Assembly (NCBI GenBank): GCA_040385825.1
Contig: JAZKGQ010000006.1
Coordinates: 372,001-436,000, forward strand
DNA length: 64,000 nt
Direction: 5' to 3'
Origin: JANNNF01 sp040385825
GTDB taxonomy: Bacteria > Pseudomonadota > Alphaproteobacteria > Rhodobacterales > Rhodobacteraceae
Part shown: positions 9,301-17,227 of the stretch, in pieces
How the letters are laid out: each line of letters starts with the position of its first letter
How positions within the stretch are numbered: position 1 is the first letter of the stretch
Position numbers and translations under genes: made by a program
Notes under the pieces: model-generated
Seen by the model: the letters and a program-made list of their open reading frames with translations, nothing else
Database searches by the model: none
Told to the model about the DNA's origin: nothing

Positions 9301-10875
9301 GCGATAGACGCTCGACAGCACCGCCGCCGGGGTATCATCGCCCATCGAGGCGATCATTTCCTTGCCATCCTCGGCCATCGGGGCCAGAACCTGTTCCAGT
9401 TCTTCAACCGTATAGCCCGCCGCAATCTGGCGGCGGCGCAGGTCGGCCCCGCTGAATTGTGCGGTTTCCGGCACGTCGCGCAGCAGGGTGTTCAGATCGA
9501 CAACCTTCTCGATCCACTCGCCATAAGGCTGCGATCCGGCCAGACGGTCCTTCATCGCGGTGTCGTGGTAGAGCTTGCCCTCGACCATATCGACGGCAAT
9601 CATCTGCCCCGGCCCAAGCGCGCCCTTTTCGCGGATCGTGGTTTCATCCACCGGCACCATGCCCGCCTCGGACCCGGCAATCAGCATCCCGTCGCCCGTC
9701 ACCACATAGCGCATCGGGCGCAGGCCGTTGCGGTCAAGCCCGCCGCAGACCCACCGGCCATCGGTCATCGCCAATGCCGCAGGGCCATCCCAGGGTTCCA
9801 TCACCGCGTTGCAATAGGCGTACATGTCGGCCCAGGCGCGTGGCATGTCGGTGGTGGCCTTGGACCAGGCCTCGGGCACCAGCATGGTTTTCGCCATGGG
9901 GGCCGACCGGCCAGACCGCACCAGCACCTCGAACACCGCATCCAGCGCGCCAGAGTCTGACGTGCCCGACGGGATGATCGGCTTTATATCCTCGGCAGCC
10001 TCGCCAAAGTTGTTGGACGCCATGCGAATTTCATGGCTGCGCATCCAGTTCACGTTGCCTTTCAGCGTGTTGATCTCGCCGTTATGGGCCAGCATGCGGA
10101 AGGGTTGGGCCAGCCACCACTGGGGGAAGGTGTTGGTGCTGTACCGCTGGTGATAGATCGCAAAGGCAGACTCGAACCGGTCATCCATCAGATCGGGGTA
10201 GAACACCGCCACCTGTTCGGCCAGCATCATGCCCTTGTAGATGATGCTGCGGCACGACAGGCTGCACAGATACAGCCCTTGGATTTGGGCGGCCAGTGCC
10301 GCCTTCTCGATCCGGCGGCGGATGATGTACAACTCGCGCTCGAACGCCTCGGCGTCGATGCCCTTTTCGTTGCGGATCAGGATCTGCTCGATCTCGGGCC
10401 GGGTCGCATTGGCCTTTTCGCCCAGAACCGACGTGTCCACGGGAACATGCCGCCAGCCATAGATGTAATGGCCCATCCGAAGCACTTCGGATTCCACGAT
10501 GGTCCGGCAGCGTTCCTGCGCGCCAAAGTCTGTGCGCGGCAGGAACACCTGCCCCACGGCAATCAGCTTGAACGTGTCGGGTTCGTGCCCCGTGCGGCGG
10601 ACCTGATCATAGAAGAACCTGACCGGGATCTGCACATGAATGCCCGCGCCATCGCCCGTCTTGCCATCGGCATCGACAGCCCCCCGGTGCCAGATCGCCT
10701 TCAGCGCGTTGATGCCGCTTTCCACCACCTTGCGCGACGGTTTGCCGGAAATCGCCACCACCAGACCCACGCCGCAAGACGAATGTTCATCCTCGGTCTT
10801 GTACAGGCCATTGGCATCCATCCAGGCGCGCTTGGTTTCTTCGGCGCGTACCCAGGCTTCATCATAGGTTGTCAT
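6337..10875 (-). CDS. gltB: Glutamate synthase (NADPH) large subunit
   Basis: This 1512-residue protein is full length for bacterial GltB. It makes two glutamates from glutamine and 2-oxoglutarate with the GltD subunit. The start MTTYDEAW (ATG 10875, after GGAGG) leaves a 33-residue propeptide before Cys34 in SSCGVGLV, the N-terminal nucleophile of the glutaminase domain after processing. Other marks are the FMN-binding synthase core (GEGGEDPAHF, SGHNGGTGASPGTSIK) and the [3Fe-4S] region CIMVRQCQSNTCPVG. The C-terminal part has glycine-rich beta-helix repeats. The first bases overlap the upstream secreted-protein gene by 14 bases. Confidence 0.97.
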   Translation of the reverse strand: MTTYDEAWVRAEETKRAWMDANGLYKTEDEHSSCGVGLVVAISGKPSRKVVESGINALKAIWHRGAVDADGKTGDGAGIHVQIPVRFFYDQVRRTGHEPDTFKLIAVGQVFLPRTDFGAQERCRTIVESEVLRMGHYIYGWRHVPVDTSVLGEKANATRPEIEQILIRNEKGIDAEAFERELYIIRRRIEKAALAAQIQGLYLCSLSCRSIIYKGMMLAEQVAVFYPDLMDDRFESAFAIYHQRYSTNTFPQWWLAQPFRMLAHNGEINTLKGNVNWMRSHEIRMASNNFGEAAEDIKPIIPSGTSDSGALDAVFEVLVRSGRSAPMAKTMLVPEAWSKATTDMPRAWADMYAYCNAVMEPWDGPAALAMTDGRWVCGGLDRNGLRPMRYVVTGDGMLIAGSEAGMVPVDETTIREKGALGPGQMIAVDMVEGKLYHDTAMKDRLAGSQPYGEWIEKVVDLNTLLRDVPETAQFSGADLRRRQIAAGYTVEELEQVLAPMAEDGKEMIASMGDDTPAAVLSSVYRPLSHFFRQNFSQVTNPPIDSLREGRVMSLKTRFGNLRNVLDENSSQTEILVLESPFIANAEFAVMVEKFGAQVAFIDCTFPVGSSLDDLRVGLERIRAEAEDAVRSGAGQLVLTDEHQGPDRVPMPMILATSAVHSWLTRKGLRTFCSVNVRSAECIDPHYFAVLIGCGATTVNAYLAQDSIADRIGRGLIDGNLTDATRRYRDAIDAGLLKIMSKMGISVVSSYRGGLNFEAVGLSRAMVAEYFPGMQSRISGIGLTGIEQKLEEVHAKGWRGGADVLPIGGFYKARRSGEKHAWEAQTMHMLQSACDRASYDIWKQYSAALRANPPIHIRDLLDIKPLGKPVPIEEVESITSIRKRFVTPGMSLGALGPEAHKTLNVAMNRIGAKSDSGEGGEDPAHFLPEANGDNPSAKIKQVASGRFGVTAEYLNACEELEIKVAQGAKPGEGGQLPGMKVTSLIARLRHSTPGVTLISPPPHHDIYSIEDLAQLIYDLKQINPRAKVTVKLVSQSGVGTIAAGVAKAKADIILISGHNGGTGASPGTSIKYAGLPWEMGLTEAHQVLSMNNLRERVTLRTDGGLRTGRDVVMAAMLGAEEYGIGTAALIAMGCIMVRQCQSNTCPVGVCTQNPDLRAKFTGTADKVVNLITFYAQEVRELLASIGARSMDEIIGRADLLTQVSRGAAHLDDLDLNPLLITVDASHKITYDRSKPRNAVPDTLDAEIIRDGARFFEDGEKMQLSYAVRNTLRTIGTRASSHIVKKFGMRNSLQSDHLTVKLSGSCGQSLGAFAVRGLKLEVMGDANDYVGKGLSGATIVVRPQMASPLRPEDNTIIGNTVLYGATDGFLFASGRAGERFGVRNSGASVVVEGCGSNGCEYMTGGVAVILGRIGANFGAGMTGGMAYIYDPKGVAEDFINLESLVTCGLGHPHWEAQLRGLIERHVAETDSKIGARILANWAAERVNFLQVCPQEMLVHLPHPLTDEAAKVPAE

Positions 10876-11587
10876 GGCTAAGGGCCTCCTTGGCTGGGTT
10901 CTGGGCTTTGGGCACAGAGGAAAGAATGGCATCGCAATCGAAGATCGGCTGGGTCGCGCCAAACCCCGGCTCGCCGGGGTTGATGAACTGCATCGGGCTG
11001 CCGTCCATCGGCAGAAACTCACCATCGCCGCCGTTCCAGTTGGAGGGGCCGCTGAAAAACAACCGCTGCTGCGGGTTGATGTATTCTTTGCCGTTCGACT
11101 GGCGCAGGATGTTGCCCGCCATGTCCGTTTCGGTGAACTCGAACTCGGTTTCCGACAGGGTCACCCCGTCGATCACCCAGGTTTTCCCGGTCAGCCGGTC
11201 AAAGCCGGTGACCCTGGTATCCTCGCCATTGTCGCGGGTCAGGCCGAAATCGAACGTGTCCAGCCCGGACGACAGCAGTTCCGAAAAGGACGCGGGGTCT
11301 GCGGCCCCCGGCACAAGCCGCTGCACCACGCCTGCGGGCAGATCAAGGCTTTGAATCCACTCGGATTCAGAATTGATCTGCGATTGAAAGAAGATGCCTT
11401 CCTGATCAAAGTCCGCGCGCCACTGATCGCCCGGCGCATCTGCGGCGCAGGTATAGTGGTTCGACACCCGGCAGGCCCGTGACTGCACGGTCATGAACAT
11501 CGTGCAGCCTTCGGGCGGGGTGTAGGTGCCTGCATAGGCAGGTGCCGCAAGCGCCAGCAGGGCCGCAATCAACAAGGGTGTTTTCAA
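10862..11587 (-). CDS. Secreted protein of unknown function inside the glt operon
   Basis: A protein of about 241 residues begins KTPLLIAALLALAAPAYAG, a clear signal peptide ending near AYA. There is no ATG in the right place, so TTG at 11587 or GTG at 11590 is used; GGAG lies just upstream. The mature part contains several cysteines (for example CTMFMTVQSRAC, YTCAAD and FDCDAIL), which suggests disulfides in the periplasm. I do not recognise a domain. It lies 22 bases after gltD and overlaps gltB by 14 bases, so it is translated within the glutamate synthase operon. Confidence 0.75.
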   Translation of the reverse strand: MKTPLLIAALLALAAPAYAGTYTPPEGCTMFMTVQSRACRVSNHYTCAADAPGDQWRADFDQEGIFFQSQINSESEWIQSLDLPAGVVQRLVPGAADPASFSELLSSGLDTFDFGLTRDNGEDTRVTGFDRLTGKTWVIDGVTLSETEFEFTETDMAGNILRQSNGKEYINPQQRLFFSGPSNWNGGDGEFLPMDGSPMQFINPGEPGFGATQPIFDCDAILSSVPKAQNPAKEALSHDNL

Positions 11588-11609
11588 CACACGCACTCCC
11601 AAACGCGGG

Positions 11610-13046
11610 CTATTCGGCCGCCACGGTGGCGGGCTGCGCCAGATAGGCCAGCATCGCCTCGGCGGCCTCGCGCCCATCGCGGATCGCCCAGACCACAAGG
11701 CTGGCCCCGCGCACGATATCACCCACGGCATAGACGCCGGGCAGGTTTGTCGCATGGCTGCGGAAATCCGCCTTGATGGTGCCCCAACGGGTCACCGCCA
11801 GTTCCGGCACGCCCCACAGCGACGGGATCGCCTCGGGTTCAAACCCCAGGGCCTGCACCACCAGATCGGCGGGTTCGATGTAATCGGCACCTTCGATGAT
11901 TTCGGGGCTTTGCCGCCCGGTCGCATCGGGGGCACCAAGGCGCATCTTCTGCACCATCACTCCTTCCACATCGACGCCGCCGGTAAAGCCCTTGGGCGCC
12001 GACAGCCAGACAAACTCCACCCCTTCTTCCTCGGCGTTCTGTACCTCACGCATCGACCCCGGCATGTTCGCCTTGTCGCGCCGGTACAGGCACTTGACCG
12101 ACACCGCCCCCTGCCGGATGGCGGTACGGACGCAATCCATCGCGGTATCACCGCCGCCGATCACCACCACCCGCTTGCCAGCTGCGCTCAGATCGCCGTT
12201 TTCAAATTCCGGCACATCGTCGCCAAAGCTTTTGCGGTTGCTGACGGTCAGATAATCCAGCGCCTTTACCACGCCCTTGGCCCCCACGCCGGGTGCCTCG
12301 ATGTCGCGCGCCTTGTAGACGCCGGTGGCGATCAGCACAGCGTCATGCTGGCCCCGGATGGCGTCAAAGCTGATGTCGACGCCCACCGTACAGTTCAGCA
12401 CGAATTGCACGCCCGATTGTTCCAACTGTTCGATCCGCTGCATCACCACCGGCTTTTCCAGCTTGAAGCCCGGAATGCCGTAGGTCAGCAAGCCGCCCGC
12501 GCGGTCGTAGCGATCATAGACCGTGACCTGCACGCCCTTGCGGCGCAGCATGTCGGCTGCGGCCAGCCCCCCCGGCCCGGCCCCGATGATGCCCACCGAT
12601 TCCACCCGTTCGGTATGCGGCCGCGCGGGCACGACCCAGCCGTTTTCCCAGGCCGTATCGGTGATGTATTTTTCGACCGACCCGATGGTCACGGTGCCAT
12701 GGCCCGATTGTTCGATCACGCAATTGCCTTCACACAGCCGGTCTTGCGGGCAGATGCGGCCGCAGATTTCGGGGAAGGTGTTGGTGGCCTGCGACAGCTC
12801 ATACGCCTCACGCAAACGCCCCTCGGCGGTCAGGCGCAGCCAGTCGGGGATGTTGTTGTGCAGCGGGCAATGCGACTGGCAATAGGGCACGCCACACTGG
12901 CTGCACCGGCCCGCCTGCTCGGCGGCCTTTTCGGCGGCGTATTCGCGGTAAATCTCATGAAAGTCCTGCGACCGCAGAACCGGAGGACGCTTCTCGGGGG
13001 TTTCCTTGCCCACGGACACGAATTTCAGCATCTTCTGCGTGGCCAT
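11610..13046 (-). CDS. gltD: Glutamate synthase (NADPH) small subunit
   Basis: The 478-residue flavoprotein supplies electrons from NADPH to GltB. Its N-terminus carries the cysteine-rich Fe-S region: Cys48/51/56/60 (CSQCGVPYCQSHCP) and Cys95/99/105/109 (CGRICPQDRLCEGNC). The FAD-binding glycine motif IIGAGPGGLAAAD lies near 152, and the NADPH-binding motif VVIGGGDTAMDCVR near 293. Length and order match the family. It is the first gene of the gltD, secreted protein, gltB operon. About 160 bases separate it from uppP upstream on the same strand. Confidence 0.96.
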   Translation of the reverse strand: MATQKMLKFVSVGKETPEKRPPVLRSQDFHEIYREYAAEKAAEQAGRCSQCGVPYCQSHCPLHNNIPDWLRLTAEGRLREAYELSQATNTFPEICGRICPQDRLCEGNCVIEQSGHGTVTIGSVEKYITDTAWENGWVVPARPHTERVESVGIIGAGPGGLAAADMLRRKGVQVTVYDRYDRAGGLLTYGIPGFKLEKPVVMQRIEQLEQSGVQFVLNCTVGVDISFDAIRGQHDAVLIATGVYKARDIEAPGVGAKGVVKALDYLTVSNRKSFGDDVPEFENGDLSAAGKRVVVIGGGDTAMDCVRTAIRQGAVSVKCLYRRDKANMPGSMREVQNAEEEGVEFVWLSAPKGFTGGVDVEGVMVQKMRLGAPDATGRQSPEIIEGADYIEPADLVVQALGFEPEAIPSLWGVPELAVTRWGTIKADFRSHATNLPGVYAVGDIVRGASLVVWAIRDGREAAEAMLAYLAQPATVAAE

Positions 13047-13207
13047 GGCTGCGCCTCCCGGTAGGATATCTCAGGTGCGCCTTGATACTTGGGCTTGGTG
13101 TCAAATAAAAGTCAGCAATACTTACCTTGTTTGCAGATTTTTCAGCGGCTGATGGATTTTTTCACCCCTTCACCCTGAAATTAGGTCAGCACATGATACC
13201 TAACAGC

Positions 13208-14011
13208 CTAGAACCCGGCCCATAGCGCGATCAAGGCCCCGGTTCCCACGATGATTCGCCACCAGCCGAACACCGCAAAGCCGTTCCTGCCAACATAGCC
13301 AAGCACCCAACGCACCACCAAGACGGCACTGACAAAGGCCACGCCAAAGCCGACTGCAATGTCCGACAGCGCCGAAAAATCCAGCACATCGCGGTTCTTG
13401 AACAGATCATAGGCAACCGCCGCCCCCATGGTGGGCAGCGACAGCAGGAACGAAAACTCGGCCGCCGCGCGTTTTTCGACCCCCATCATCAGCGCGCCCA
13501 CGATTGTCGCGCCTGACCGCGACACCCCCGGAATCATCGCCAGACACTGGAAGAACCCGATGGCCAGCGCCTTGCGGAACGGCAGGGCCAACGCATCCTG
13601 ATGCACGGGGGGCGGGGCGATCCGGTCGACGAACAGCAGCACGATCCCGCCAAGGATCAGCATGACCGCAATCATCATCGGGGTTTCAAACAGCACTGTC
13701 TTGATGAAATCATACGCCAGCAACCCGATCACCACCGCCGGAAAAAACGCCAGCAGCACCGTGACCACCGCCCGCCGGGCCGCCGGATCGTGGCCCATGC
13801 CCAGCACCAGCCTGGTCACTTTGGCGGCATAGATGGTCAGCACCGCCAGCACGGCGCCAAGCTGGATCACCACCTCAAAGGTCTTGCCTTCCGACTGAAA
13901 CCCCAGAAAGTGCCCTGCCAGCAGCAGATGCCCGGTCGAGGACACAGGGATGAATTCGGTCATCCCTTCAAGCAGGCCCAGAAATGCCGCCGTCAGGGTC
14001 TGACTTTCCAT
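13208..14011 (-). CDS. uppP: Undecaprenyl-diphosphatase UppP (BacA)
   Basis: This 267-residue integral membrane enzyme recycles undecaprenyl pyrophosphate to the monophosphate carrier used for cell wall synthesis. Both family blocks are present: EGMTEFIPVSSTGH (residues 15-28) and PGVSRSGAT (161-169). About eight hydrophobic segments are visible. It starts 3 bases after the stop of the NDUFA9-like gene, so the two are probably co-transcribed. Confidence 0.96.
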   Translation of the reverse strand: MESQTLTAAFLGLLEGMTEFIPVSSTGHLLLAGHFLGFQSEGKTFEVVIQLGAVLAVLTIYAAKVTRLVLGMGHDPAARRAVVTVLLAFFPAVVIGLLAYDFIKTVLFETPMMIAVMLILGGIVLLFVDRIAPPPVHQDALALPFRKALAIGFFQCLAMIPGVSRSGATIVGALMMGVEKRAAAEFSFLLSLPTMGAAVAYDLFKNRDVLDFSALSDIAVGFGVAFVSAVLVVRWVLGYVGRNGFAVFGWWRIIVGTGALIALWAGF

Positions 14012-14014
14012 CGC

Positions 14015-14998
14015 TTACGCCTTCAGGTTCTTGGCCGAATTCTTGATCGCCGCATACTGGCCTGACGGGCGGAAGCACCACAGGTATTCGGGCAACACCC
14101 CGTCCATCGCGGTGGGCACGATCCCCAGATCGACCAGCCCCCTGGCCCCCGGCGCCACCACATTGTCGCGGCGCAGATTGCGCACCTGATCACGGGTGAT
14201 CATGCCGTTGGAAATCAGCCCGCCCGTGGCAAACTGCACGAAATCCAGCAGCCCCGCCATGATCCGCGCCACAAGGAACGGGATGCCGACCACCAGCTTG
14301 CGGCGCTGGATCACCCGCAGCATCCGCTGCATCAGACCCCGGAAGGTTTCCACATCCGGCCCGCCCAGTTCATAGACGCCGGGCGCAGCCTGCCCCAGAA
14401 TGCCTTGCACCGCCGCCTGCGCCACATCATCCACATAGACCGGCTGAAACCGTGTGCTGGCCCCCACCACCGGCAGGATCGGCCCCAACCGGGCCATGCT
14501 GGCAAAGCGGTTGAAGAACCCGTCCTCGTTGCCGAAAATGATCGAGGGGCGCAGGATAACCGCCGCCGGATAGGCCGCCAGAACGGCCGCCTCGCCCGCC
14601 GCCTTGGTGCGGGCATAATCGCTGTTCGACGCTGCATCCGCGCCAATGGCCGACAGATGCACCAGTTGCCCCACACCCAGATCCGCCGCGATCCGCGCAA
14701 TGCGCCCGGCCCCGTCCGCCTGGACCGAGTCAAACGTGTTCTTGCCCGATCTGTTCAGGATGCCGACGCAGTTGACCACCGCATCCGCCCCCTGCATCAC
14801 GCGGCGCACCGAGGCATCGTCGCGGATGTTGCACAGCACGGGTTCGACCTGCCCCACCACACCATAAGGTTTCACGAAAATCGCGTCATTGGGATGGCGC
14901 ACCGCCACCCGCACCCGCCAGCCCTGCTTGGCCATCCGCCGCGCGATGTAGCGCCCGACAAAGCCGGAACCGCCATAGATCGTGACAAGTTTGCTCAT
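14015..14998 (-). CDS. NDUFA9-like NAD(P)-binding protein (complex I assembly type)
   Basis: A 327-residue Rossmann-fold protein of the atypical short-chain dehydrogenase group. The N-terminal nucleotide motif is TIYGGSGFVGRYIARRM. The central part contains VNCVGILNRSGKNTF and SAIGADAASNSDYARTKAAGE, typical of the NDUFA9 (39-kDa complex I accessory) family in alphaproteobacteria. The start MSKLVTIYGG at 14998 follows AGAAGGA and is preferred over a longer frame. The related complex I subunit binds NADPH but is not catalytic, so a structural or assembly role is likely but inferred. Confidence 0.85.
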   Translation of the reverse strand: MSKLVTIYGGSGFVGRYIARRMAKQGWRVRVAVRHPNDAIFVKPYGVVGQVEPVLCNIRDDASVRRVMQGADAVVNCVGILNRSGKNTFDSVQADGAGRIARIAADLGVGQLVHLSAIGADAASNSDYARTKAAGEAAVLAAYPAAVILRPSIIFGNEDGFFNRFASMARLGPILPVVGASTRFQPVYVDDVAQAAVQGILGQAAPGVYELGGPDVETFRGLMQRMLRVIQRRKLVVGIPFLVARIMAGLLDFVQFATGGLISNGMITRDQVRNLRRDNVVAPGARGLVDLGIVPTAMDGVLPEYLWCFRPSGQYAAIKNSAKNLKA

Positions 14999-15114
14999 CG
15001 GCGCAATCCTTCTGGCATGGGGCGAAACCCGCCCCGGTCTTTGTCCTGCCGTATTAGCTTTCCCGCCCCGTTGCGGCAAGACCAAAGCCTGTCACGAATT
15101 TTCCATTCCCAGTG

Positions 15115-15143
15115 TTGACACCGCCGTCGCACACATTTACATC
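15115..15143 (+). promoter_or_regulatory. Promoter of tRNA-Leu
   Basis: TTGACA at 15115-15120 and TACATC at 15138-15143 are separated by 17 bases. The -10 is weak. The expected start would be about 10 bases before the tRNA. Confidence 0.5.
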
Positions 15144-15159
15144 GCCCCTCACGACACCT

Positions 15160-15244
15160 GCCCTGGTGGCGGAATTGGTAGACGCGCTGGTTTCAGGTAC
15201 CAGTGTTGCAAGACGTGGAGGTTCGAGTCCTCTCCTGGGCACCA
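15160..15244 (+). tRNA. tRNA-Leu (anticodon CAG)
   Basis: An 85-base tRNA with encoded CCA. The anticodon stem CTGGT/ACCAG encloses the loop TTCAGGT, giving anticodon CAG for CUG codons. The class II variable arm has a GCAA loop, as in tRNA-Leu. The T arm is GGAGG/CCTCT around TTCGAGT. The acceptor stem GCCCTGG against CCTGGGC pairs except at position 5, where a U-U mismatch replaces the usual A-U. Confidence 0.95.
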
Positions 15245-15254
15245 GTCGAACTAA

Positions 15255-15290
15255 AGAAACCCCGCAACCTTCACAGGTTGCGGGGTTTCT
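15255..15290. terminator. Strong terminator after tRNA-Leu
   Basis: AGAAACCCCGCAACCT pairs perfectly with AGGTTGCGGGGTTTCT around TCAC, a 16-bp stem followed by a T-rich run. It can also serve ribH coming from the other side. Confidence 0.92.
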
Positions 15291-15335
15291 TGTTTCTTAG
15301 GGGTCATGTTGCCGACCTGCGGCAGCGCAACGGCC

Positions 15336-15824
15336 TTATGCCGATTTGCGCAACGGGGCCTGAAGACCGGCAAGCCGCGCATCCAGCGCCAGAACCTGGG
15401 CCACGGCATTGGCGGCCTCGGCACCCTTCTTGATGAAATGCGCGCGATAGAATCCGGTCAGAAGATCGGTTTCCTGATAGTTGTGCGGGGTCAGCGACAC
15501 CGAAAACACCGGCACTTCGGTTTCCAGTTGCGCGCTCATCAGCCCGGTGACGACAGCCCCGGCGACAAAATCATGCCGGTAAATCCCGCCATCCACCACA
15601 AAGGCAGCGGCAACGACGGCATCATAAAGGCCAGTCCTTGCCAGTTTCTTCGCCAGCAGCGGCATCTCGAACGCGCCGGGCACGTCGAAGGCATCAATCA
15701 CGGCACCGGGCAAGACCTGCGCGGCTTCGGCCACGAACCCGTCATGGGCGCGGTCGACGATATCATTGTGCCAGCGCGCCTTGATAAAGGCGATCCGGGC
15801 GGGTTTGGCGGTTGGGTTGGACAT
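15336..15824 (-). CDS. ribH: 6,7-dimethyl-8-ribityllumazine synthase, type II
   Basis: This 162-residue lumazine synthase condenses a diaminouracil with a four-carbon phosphate in riboflavin synthesis. Marks are IAFIKARWHNDIVDRAHDGF, FDVPGAFEMPLLAKKLA and the LTPHNYQET region. FIKARWHNDIVDRA resembles the type II (RibH2) enzymes of alphaproteobacteria. It stands alone behind an FMN riboswitch and promoter, so synthesis should fall when FMN is abundant. Confidence 0.93.
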   Translation of the reverse strand: MSNPTAKPARIAFIKARWHNDIVDRAHDGFVAEAAQVLPGAVIDAFDVPGAFEMPLLAKKLARTGLYDAVVAAAFVVDGGIYRHDFVAGAVVTGLMSAQLETEVPVFSVSLTPHNYQETDLLTGFYRAHFIKKGAEAANAVAQVLALDARLAGLQAPLRKSA

Positions 15825-15905
15825 TGTGGAACCTTACGTTTGCGTTTCGTCAGGCCCCAGAGCACGAGCAGCCGCCCGTTGCCCCCGAAAGGACGACGAA
15901 CAACC

Positions 15906-16027
15906 ATTCTCTTTCATCCGGACTATACCGTCGGCCCCGGAGTTTCACCGGATCTGCTGACCCTTCGTTGCCGAAGGCGCTCGCGGGCTGTGACCGCCGG
16001 TGGGGAATTGCACCCCGCCCTGAGAAC
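15906..16027 (-). promoter_or_regulatory. FMN riboswitch (RFN element)
   Basis: On the minus strand the closing stem GTTCTC (16022-16027) pairs with GAGAAT (15906-15911). Between them lie the RFN core blocks: GGGTGCAATTCCCCACCGGC, GGTCACAGCCCGCGAGC, GGTGAAACTCCGGGGCC, GACGGTATAGTCCGGATG and AAAGAGAAT. The 81-base expression platform up to the ribH start contains TTCGTC and GACGAA arms (15846-15851 and 15895-15900) that could form an alternative helix. Confidence 0.95.
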
Positions 16028-16033
16028 GGGCTT

Positions 16034-16062
16034 TTTGTAGCGGGGTTATCGGTGCGCTTCAA
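16034..16062 (-). promoter_or_regulatory. Promoter for FMN riboswitch and ribH
   Basis: On the minus strand TTGAAG (16062-16057) and TACAAA (16039-16034) are 17 bases apart. The predicted start falls just before the riboswitch closing stem, which supports it. Confidence 0.55.
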
Positions 16063-16105
16063 TGCAGAATGGCGAACAGCGGCTGTGCAAAAGCGACCAT
16101 GCGGG

Positions 16106-17227
16106 TCACAGAATGCGCTGCCCGCCACGCCAGACCCCGCGCAAGGCCCAGTCGGGGCCGAAATGCACCATGTCGGCGCGCCGCCCCGGCAGCAGATGGC
16201 CCAGATCCGCGCCGCGCCCCAGACAGGCCGCAGGGCGCGAGGTGGCCATGGCAAGCGCCACCTCTGGCGCGACCCCCACCTTGCGGATCATCTGGGCAAT
16301 CGCCTTTGGCAGGGTCAGGTCGGCCCCGGCCAGCGTGCCATCCGCCAGCGTCAGCCGGCCGTCACGCCGCAGGATCCGCCGCCCGCCAAGGGTGAACTCG
16401 GTGGCATCGCTGCCCGCCAGGGCCATGCAGTCCGACACGAGAAACAGATGATCCGGGCTGGCCGCCATCGCCACCCGCATCGCCGCAGGATCGACGTGGA
16501 TGCCATCCGCGATCAGCCCGGCATAGGTGCCGCAGGCCAACGCCGCCCCCACCAGCCCCGGTTCACGATTGCCAAGCTGGCTCATCGCGTTGAACAGGTG
16601 TGTCAGGCAGGTCGCCCCTGCGGCCAGGGCCGCTGTGGCAGAGGCAAAGCCCGCGTCGCTGTGCCCAAGGCTGACGACAACACCCGCGCGGCGCAGGCGG
16701 GAGATCTGGTCGAGGCGCACCGATTCCGGCGCAAGCGTCACCATCAGCGACGGCAGATCCGCCGCCGCCCCCACCAACAGGGCAAGGTCGGCGTCCTCCA
16801 TCGGGCGGATCAGCGCCGGGTCATGCGCGCCCTTGCGCACAGGGTCCAGATGCGGGCCTTCCAGATGCAGGCCCAGAAACCCCGGCACCCCGTCGCGCGC
16901 CGCCTGCACCCCGGCGGCGATCACCGCAGCCGTGGCTTGCGGCGTATCGGTGATCAGCGTGGGCAAGATGCCCGTCGCCCCAAGGCCCGCATGAACGGCG
17001 CACATCTGGTGCAGAAAACCTGCATCGGTGCTGCCATCGACCATCCGCCCCGCCCCGCCGTTGACCTGCAAATCCAGCAGGCCGGGGGCAAGGATGCCGC
17101 CATCCAGATCGACCACCTGATCCGCCGGGCCATCGGCCACCACCCTGCCCTCTGCGACCAGCACCGACGCCCCCGGCAGCAACCGGGTGCCATCAAACAC
17201 GGCAGCGCCCTGAAACCGGGTTGCCAT
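16106..17227 (-). CDS. nagA: N-acetylglucosamine-6-phosphate deacetylase NagA
   Basis: This 373-residue amidohydrolase converts GlcNAc-6-phosphate to glucosamine-6-phosphate and acetate in the cytoplasm. Visible motifs are the N-terminal beta-sandwich ending in LAPGLLDLQVNGGAG, the metal-site block HLEGPHLDPVRKGAHDP and the C-terminal LVSDCMALAGSD, which holds the catalytic aspartate. It is the last gene of the minus-strand amino-sugar operon; its ATG overlaps the TGA of the SIS-domain gene by one base. Confidence 0.95.
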   Translation of the reverse strand: MATRFQGAAVFDGTRLLPGASVLVAEGRVVADGPADQVVDLDGGILAPGLLDLQVNGGAGRMVDGSTDAGFLHQMCAVHAGLGATGILPTLITDTPQATAAVIAAGVQAARDGVPGFLGLHLEGPHLDPVRKGAHDPALIRPMEDADLALLVGAAADLPSLMVTLAPESVRLDQISRLRRAGVVVSLGHSDAGFASATAALAAGATCLTHLFNAMSQLGNREPGLVGAALACGTYAGLIADGIHVDPAAMRVAMAASPDHLFLVSDCMALAGSDATEFTLGGRRILRRDGRLTLADGTLAGADLTLPKAIAQMIRKVGVAPEVALAMATSRPAACLGRGADLGHLLPGRRADMVHFGPDWALRGVWRGGQRIL

